Positions 59,275-64,000 of a stretch of 64,000 nt of DNA are shown piece by piece. The position numbers were made by a program, and so were the translations under genes. The notes below the pieces were generated by a model. The model saw only the letters and a list, made by a program, of their open reading frames with translations, did not search any database and was not told the origin of the DNA. The stretch is from NCBI GenBank assembly GCA_019925095.2, contig CM034406.1, positions 9,799,388-9,863,387 of the forward strand, in the 5' to 3' direction. Numbering within the stretch: the first letter of the stretch is position 1; the number at the start of each line of letters is the position of its first letter. This DNA is from Dendrolimus kikuchii. Its lineage: Eukaryota > Arthropoda > Insecta > Lepidoptera > Lasiocampidae.

Positions 59275-61294
59275 GTAAGTTATGAGTAGTTATTAATAAT
59301 GATTTTCAAGTCCGGTCAATTTAGACATCCAAATTTTTGTAACTTCACTCCTATTTTTCCGTCTAATTTTTAAGGGACTAGTACAGATTTAAACAATTTA
59401 TCTCTCCTATCACTTATCTCCATTCCTTTGGGGTTGATTCAGCATGTCTTTTCCTTCCAAACATTTCAATGCGGTTTTCACTGAAGAACATCTAATTCTT
59501 AGACTTAAACTCTGCGCTACTTTTTATTCTGGTAACGCCAAGGTAATTTTCTGGGAATGACAAAATTGCTAGATTAAAAACAATTTCGAATTCCAATGTA
59601 ATTTTTTTATGGATCGATAGCAAATTTAATGTAATAAAATGTCTGATATTTGTTATCCCAGGAATATCGCAGGAATTTGTCCGGGAACGGTTTGTAGTTG
59701 TTCAGGGCATGAAAATTAGCTTATTCTGACACAGTTTCCATTAAAATAATAGCTTACATTCTTTTTTTAAATGCTACGATATTTTGTGTCCCGCGAATCC
59801 TGCGGGAATTGCAAATGAAGTGTGGATGAAGTCACGGGCATATCCTAGCTAAGTAATATAATATGAATTTTTAAACATTGTGCCTCAGGATAAATTTAAA
59901 TGGAAACTAAAAATTCACTATTATATGTCTAAAAAAATTTTTTCTAGCGGGAATGAGTCTATTGATTTTCTGGAAAATAACCACTTGCAAATCACATTTA
60001 CCAATTATAAATATATACTAATCAGAATTAATAATAATATGGAATATAATTTAATCAACTAAAAAACTGAAAATTTGTATTAACATAACTTAAAACCTTG
60101 ATAAATTCCTTTCAATACCTATACAGGTTAACCCCTTTTATTACATTATTATACTAAATTTGGTGTTACCTGTGTCTTATTAGAGAACTAATAAATTTGC
60201 TGCAATTATTGACTCTTATTTTCAGTGGTCAAGTAGAGAAACGTTACAAAGATGGCTCCTCTGAAATACGTTTACCAAATGGAAGTGTTCGGTATCATGA
60301 CCCTAAAAATGTGCATTTACAAGAAGAGTGGCGGTTCCCTGATGGAACTGCATTAACCATATCTGCAGATGGTGAACAACGAATTGTATTTAGCAATGGT
60401 CAAGTTGAAGTACATGCTAAGGATCATAAGGTGACTTATATTCAATTACTTAAATTATAACTATTATGAGAATACTAGGAATCACAATCCTTTAATAAAA
60501 AATGTAGCTCTGTAAAAGCGTCTAAGTCTTAATTTAAGGAGACCACCACAAATTTTCTCTTGTGTTGTAATATACATAGTGAAAAGTGACAATTTTAATT
60601 ATTCTACTACACCATTAGGTAGTTAGCGGCTTACAGGTCACATATTTCTACTAAATTTTATCCATGTAGACCCAGTGGTCGAGAGAGAGAAAGAGAAACT
60701 ACTTTAAGACTCAAAGATAGATAGACTATCAGAAATGACGATTTCATAAGGATGATTTTTTGTCATAATTGCTAGGGAACTTCAAAACATGTATTCTGTT
60801 TTCTGGAAGAGAACACTTTTGTCTTTGTCTATGGTTTGGTGTAATTTATATATCTACTAGGTTTTGGTCGCGGCTTCGCTCGCGTTAATGTAGATTTTGT
60901 CAATCCGTTTTATGTCTATCCCTTGGGAACAGTAATTTTTTCTGGATTATTATACTACACATAACACCATCTAGCGAAGAAGTTGGGCTGTACCCTGGAT
61001 GTACCCTACCTCCTTTTTATACCCCTGACAATGTGTTATGCATCGTGATGATTGGTTAAGTAATTAAGACGTAAAAGCGTCACAAACAAACAAACTCACA
61101 TTTATAATATTAGTTAGGATACTTTGGTTCAATTTTAATCAACTTGATTAATTTAATGTCAGAGACGAGAATTCCCAGACGGCACTGTAAAGCTGGTATA
61201 CAATGACGGTACTTCTGAAACACGATACGCGTCCGGTCGTGTTAGGATTAAAGACAAACACGGGAATCTCATAATGGACTCCGCACCTGGCTGA
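56003..61294 (+). CDS. Sas-4: Sas-4/CENPJ centriole assembly protein
   Basis: Sas-4 (CPAP/CENPJ) builds the centriole microtubule wall and binds tubulin. Coding exons are 56003-59274, 60226-60430 and 61163-61294, giving 1202 residues (human CENPJ about 1340). Residues about 203-218 read [14 protein letters not shown], the conserved tubulin-binding (PN2-3) motif. A long coiled coil spans about 551-740 (MVEMNAKL to NKKLSEM), rich in heptads of E/K/L. The C-terminal G-box/TCP10 domain (from about 1020) has repeated DGSxExRxPNG and DGxxExxFxxG strands and crosses all three exons: the joins give [17 protein letters not shown] and [12 protein letters not shown]. The start has an AAAATGG context and no upstream in-frame alternative in the exon. 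Donor GA|GTAAGT and both acceptors are canonical. Confidence 0.93.
59460..59850 (+). mobile_element. Helitron fragment in Sas-4 intron 1
   Basis: CAATGCGGTTTTCACTGAAG and CCCGCGAATCCTGCGGGAAT are family motifs, and it ends GGGCATATCCTAG. The 5' end is missing. The rest of the intron (59851-60225) shows nothing. Confidence 0.55.
60226..60430 (+). CDS. Sas-4: Sas-4 exon 2 (G-box)
   Basis: It completes [20 protein letters not shown] and continues [18 protein letters not shown] to KDHK before a GTGACT donor. Confidence 0.93.
60857..61119 (-). mobile_element. Short Helitron in Sas-4 intron 2
   Basis: On the minus strand it begins TCCTAACTAATATTATAAAT after an A and ends CGCGACCAAAACCTAG before a T. 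It ends 43 bases before exon 3. Confidence 0.75.
61163..61294 (+). CDS. Sas-4: Sas-4 exon 3 (C-terminus)
   Basis: It encodes [20 protein letters not shown] and [18 protein letters not shown], then a stop at 61292-61294. These are the last G-box strands. Confidence 0.92.
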   Translation, partial: RREFPDGTVKLVYNDGTSETRYASGRVRIKDKHGNLIMDSAPG

Positions 61295-61685
61295 TATTAA
61301 TACTAGAAAAAAGGGAATTGACAAGGGAAAGGTAAGGTTTTAGAAAAGCAAAAAAAAAAATCTATATTGTCTTCGTAACTATATGGATTTTAAAAGCTTT
61401 GGATCTACTACTTATAATTCTGACATACAACTTTTCGCTTCAAACGTATTCCGGTTTTGACTAGGGGAACCTTATGTAGAATAATCCACTCCTGCCATCT
61501 CTCATTCGCCTATAAATGTGTTGCTGGCTCTCACTTTATGGCATGTATGTAGTGCTCCCACGATATATTTAACCCCGAATGAAACACGCAAAGGTAAGTT
61601 ATTACTCGTAATTCTCTATGTTAAAGACGGTATGCTATAATTTACATCTTTTTCGTAGTGAATACGCCTCGTATACCGATAAATA

Positions 61686-61973
61686 AGAGTCTGGCCAGCG
61701 ATTTGTGACACAAATAAATAGCGGGAAATTCAAAATATATTCAACTGGCAACAATAAATATAACATGAATCACCCAATTTGGTACTTTTGTTTTGTTTAT
61801 ATTAATGTAACTACTTCCTTTCGGTTTCGCCATTATTTATCGAAAATGTTAAAAACACCACACGAAGACTAGTCTTGGTAAAATATTTGTGACTATTTTT
61901 TTGGCAGGTATAAGTGTTGCCATAGGAAGAATCGGAATAAATAGCTTATGACACGATTCGCTGGCCAGACTCT
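61686..61973. mobile_element. MITE with perfect 16-bp inverted ends
   Basis: It starts AGAGTCTGGCCAGCGA and ends with the exact inverse TCGCTGGCCAGACTCT; 288 bp. It lies between the ends of Sas-4 and mL44 and carries AATAAA at about 61712 on +. Confidence 0.75.
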
Positions 61974-62578
61974 GCCATCTCTCCCATTCACATAACTTTC
62001 ACACACTATTTTAATCTCTAAATGCGCAAAATATCCTAATATTCTTTCCCGACTTTTATAGTTACATTTTTTTTAATCCACATGTTTATTGACTGCGCTA
62101 TTCCTCATCAACTCGCATCGCCTAACATTGTAAATAATTCTTAAACATATCTTTTCAACCCCATTCTTTTCCTTTCTTTGTCTTCTGCGTGCTGATTTAA
62201 TTTAATTTTTAATTACTAAATTCTGATAATAAGTATAAAATGTATTGCGTTACTCAAAACGCTAATTTCTTGTCTTCCATATTTATAAAAACTGTTACAA
62301 TTTTTTTATAAATTGTTTTTCCTAATTACGAAATCTTATATTTCTAAGTATTTAAATTTTATTGATTGGCAACAAAGTAAAATATCGATATTGTCACAAA
62401 TGTTATTTATAATGGATGTTGTTGTAAGTTTTAAAACTATTTTTATATCTAAATTTGTTTGTAAGGACACTATAGCTTTTATTAAATGATGTTATACAAG
62501 CTTACATGTTTCATTTTCTGTTTGTAAATATCCAAATATGTTGGAATAATAATATAAACAAGTATTTTAATTTTAAAA
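61974..62578. other. Intergenic between convergent Sas-4 and mL44
   Basis: AT-rich, no recognisable feature. Confidence 0.4.
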
Positions 62579-62584
62579 TTTATT
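62579..62584 (-). terminator. poly(A) signal of mL44
   Basis: On the minus strand AATAAA lies about 30 bases after the mL44 stop codon. Confidence 0.6.
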
Positions 62585-62613
62585 CCTATTTCTACGTAAA
62601 ACAAAGTTCACAT

Positions 62614-62771
62614 TTAACTAGCAGCTATTTGATATCTTGCTTCTGAATTTGGCTTCGGAATGCCTGTTAACTGGAAGTTAATTGGCTTCATATGGTCTTC
62701 TGTACCGAATATCTTTTTGAGAGCTTCTCGCGCTGCCATTTCTTTCGCGATGCTTATTTTTTCACCAAAAC
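62614..62771 (-). CDS. mRpL44: Mitochondrial ribosomal protein mL44, last exon
   Basis: It follows TTTACAG and encodes FGEKISIAKEMAAREALKKI, then FGTEDHMKPINF and a C-terminus RYQIAAS with TAA at 62614-62616. The AxEEAAR(x)ALxxxFG-like helix and the KPxNF segment fit the double-stranded-RNA-binding part of mL44, a component of the large mitochondrial ribosomal subunit. It joins the upstream exon as SSGFGEK. Confidence 0.85.
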
Positions 62772-63242
62772 CTGTAAATGATAGAAATTAAACATTGTTA
62801 TTTTACAGGTATGGCTTTCGACACTATTACGCTTGTCTTAGTTTGAGGATTCGTATACCGCTGGACTTCGCATTTTTCGGATGAAAAGTAACCAAGTATA
62901 TAGATCGATACCGGTTATTAATTTAATGACATTTTAATAAAGTCGTGCGAAAAGAAACAAATAAATGTCCATACTTGTGTAGACTTGAATTAGGTTTAGC
63001 ATGATTAAATTCCAGATTTAAAATATCAAATTCTCTCCCCAATATTTGCATAAGTTTTGTTTTAAATTCTACGTTTACACAAAATATCAGAAGTAAATCA
63101 GTAAATTGCCATAGGAGATAGCTACTCAAATAATTACGAAACACTTCAAATTACTAGGACTACCTTTCCTAGTATTCTTCTGCACTCGCACAAAAAGGAA
63201 TAATTACTACCATGTATCTTAATTTAATTAAGAGACATATAA

Positions 63243-63299
63243 TTTTTAATTGTTCGTGCCTACCCTGCAAGGGAACTGGCGTGAAGTTATGTATGTTTG
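63243..63299 (+). repeat. LINE tail fragment in an mL44 intron
   Basis: TTGTTCGTGCCTACCCTGCA and GGGAACTGGCGTGAAGTTAT match the last 55 bases of the tails at 48549-48731 and 54397-54538. The rest of this intron shows nothing recognisable. Confidence 0.65.
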
Positions 63300-63581
63300 T
63301 GTCTTAATTTAATTCTTTCTGATCAAATAATTTTAAATGTTCAAATGATAAATAACATCACTAAGTCTATTTTCTGTTTAACAGATTGAGCATCAAGTTA
63401 AAATTTACATAAATATATTACAAATTGTGATAAAAAAATAACTATACAATTCACAGAATATTCTTTGTTATGAAAAGGATGAAGTTGTTCCATTGAGATT
63501 TAAAAAAATTATCACTTCGAAATAACAAAAGTGGATTTATAATAGTGTTTTCTTGAATTTGATAATGTATTTTAAGCTTAC

Positions 63582-63755
63582 CAGAGGAAATCATTTTCTT
63601 ATCAACATAAAGGCCCACTCTATAGCAAGCAAGTAACGTGTTTTTTCCTACTTCGCCAATCAGCCTGGGCTCTATTTTTGCACCATCTTTCTCAACAAAC
63701 CCGGACAGCATAAGCCAAGGATCCTCTATGTGCCAATATTCATTAACATCCTGAC
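63582..63755 (-). CDS. mRpL44: Mitochondrial ribosomal protein mL44, penultimate exon
   Basis: It encodes DVNEYWHIEDPWLMLSGFVE and then EPRLIGEVGKNTLLACYRVG to LYVDKKMISS. The EPRLxxxxGxxTxLxxYxVGLYxDKKLI pattern is the mL44 signature. It starts with two bases after TTTCCAG and ends with one base before GTAAGC. Upstream exons lie beyond the window end. Confidence 0.88.
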
Positions 63756-64000
63756 CTGGAAAGTGAATGTGAAAACATGGAACAATAACCCAGATAACTT
63801 TAAAAGCAGCTGAGACACTTTACAATCAAACAAAATGTTCAGCCTTCTAGAGTTTGTACAAATCTACAAAATTATGATGTCGTAACTATGAAGCGTTAAA
63901 TAAAGTATTCATTTATTTATTTCTAGAACATTAATTAAAATTATCATGATTTTATAAAAGGGAAACTATAGTATGGTATTCTAGCGCCCAGTCTTTCATA

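Overview
The window is lepidopteran (moth-like) nuclear DNA. It is AT-rich and intron-rich, and it is crowded with transposable elements typical of moth genomes: a CR1-type LINE with a partner SINE, many short Helitrons, a mariner relic, and fold-back MITEs. Genes were called by exon reading and splice-site phasing. The species cannot be named from the sequence.

Four genes are supported. (1) The last two exons of a 5'-nucleotidase/apyrase family gene lie on + (626-1700). (2) Nardilysin, an M16 zinc metalloendopeptidase, is on - and spans 53954 down to 5252. I place 23 coding exons whose phases all join. At least one exon, between 53797 and 40753, is not found; it should hold the end of the N-terminal segment and the acidic domain. 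(3) Sas-4/CENPJ, a centriole assembly factor, is on + (56003-61294) with three exons and 1202 codons before the stop. (4) The last two exons of mitochondrial ribosomal protein mL44 are on - (63755-62614). Nardilysin and Sas-4 are divergent, about 2 kb apart. Sas-4 and mL44 converge.

Most of the DNA is repeats inside nardilysin introns. From low to high coordinate these are: a 162-bp in-frame tandem repeat (2.4-2.9 kb); a 300-bp alternating purine-pyrimidine tract (8.4 kb); a 25-bp minisatellite (9.6 kb); two related Helitrons facing each other, one holding a 0.9-kb 9-bp minisatellite (17.8-20.0 kb); a pair of LTR-like direct repeats (22.3-23.5 kb); a SINE-like insertion with a 13-bp target duplication (25.6-25.9 kb); a mariner relic (31.8-33.0 kb); a 5'-truncated CR1-type LINE next to a SINE with the same 3' tail (34.5-37.7 kb); Helitrons (37.7-41.7 kb); several MITEs; and a 1.8-kb nested fold-back element (51.6-53.4 kb).

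The four genes have unrelated roles (nucleotide hydrolysis, peptide processing, centriole building, mitochondrial translation), and nothing suggests they work as a unit. The most interesting signals are in the repeats and in a few gene details: a GC-AG intron in nardilysin, a zinc-ligand codon split by an intron, and a substituted ribose-binding Asp in the 5'-nucleotidase.
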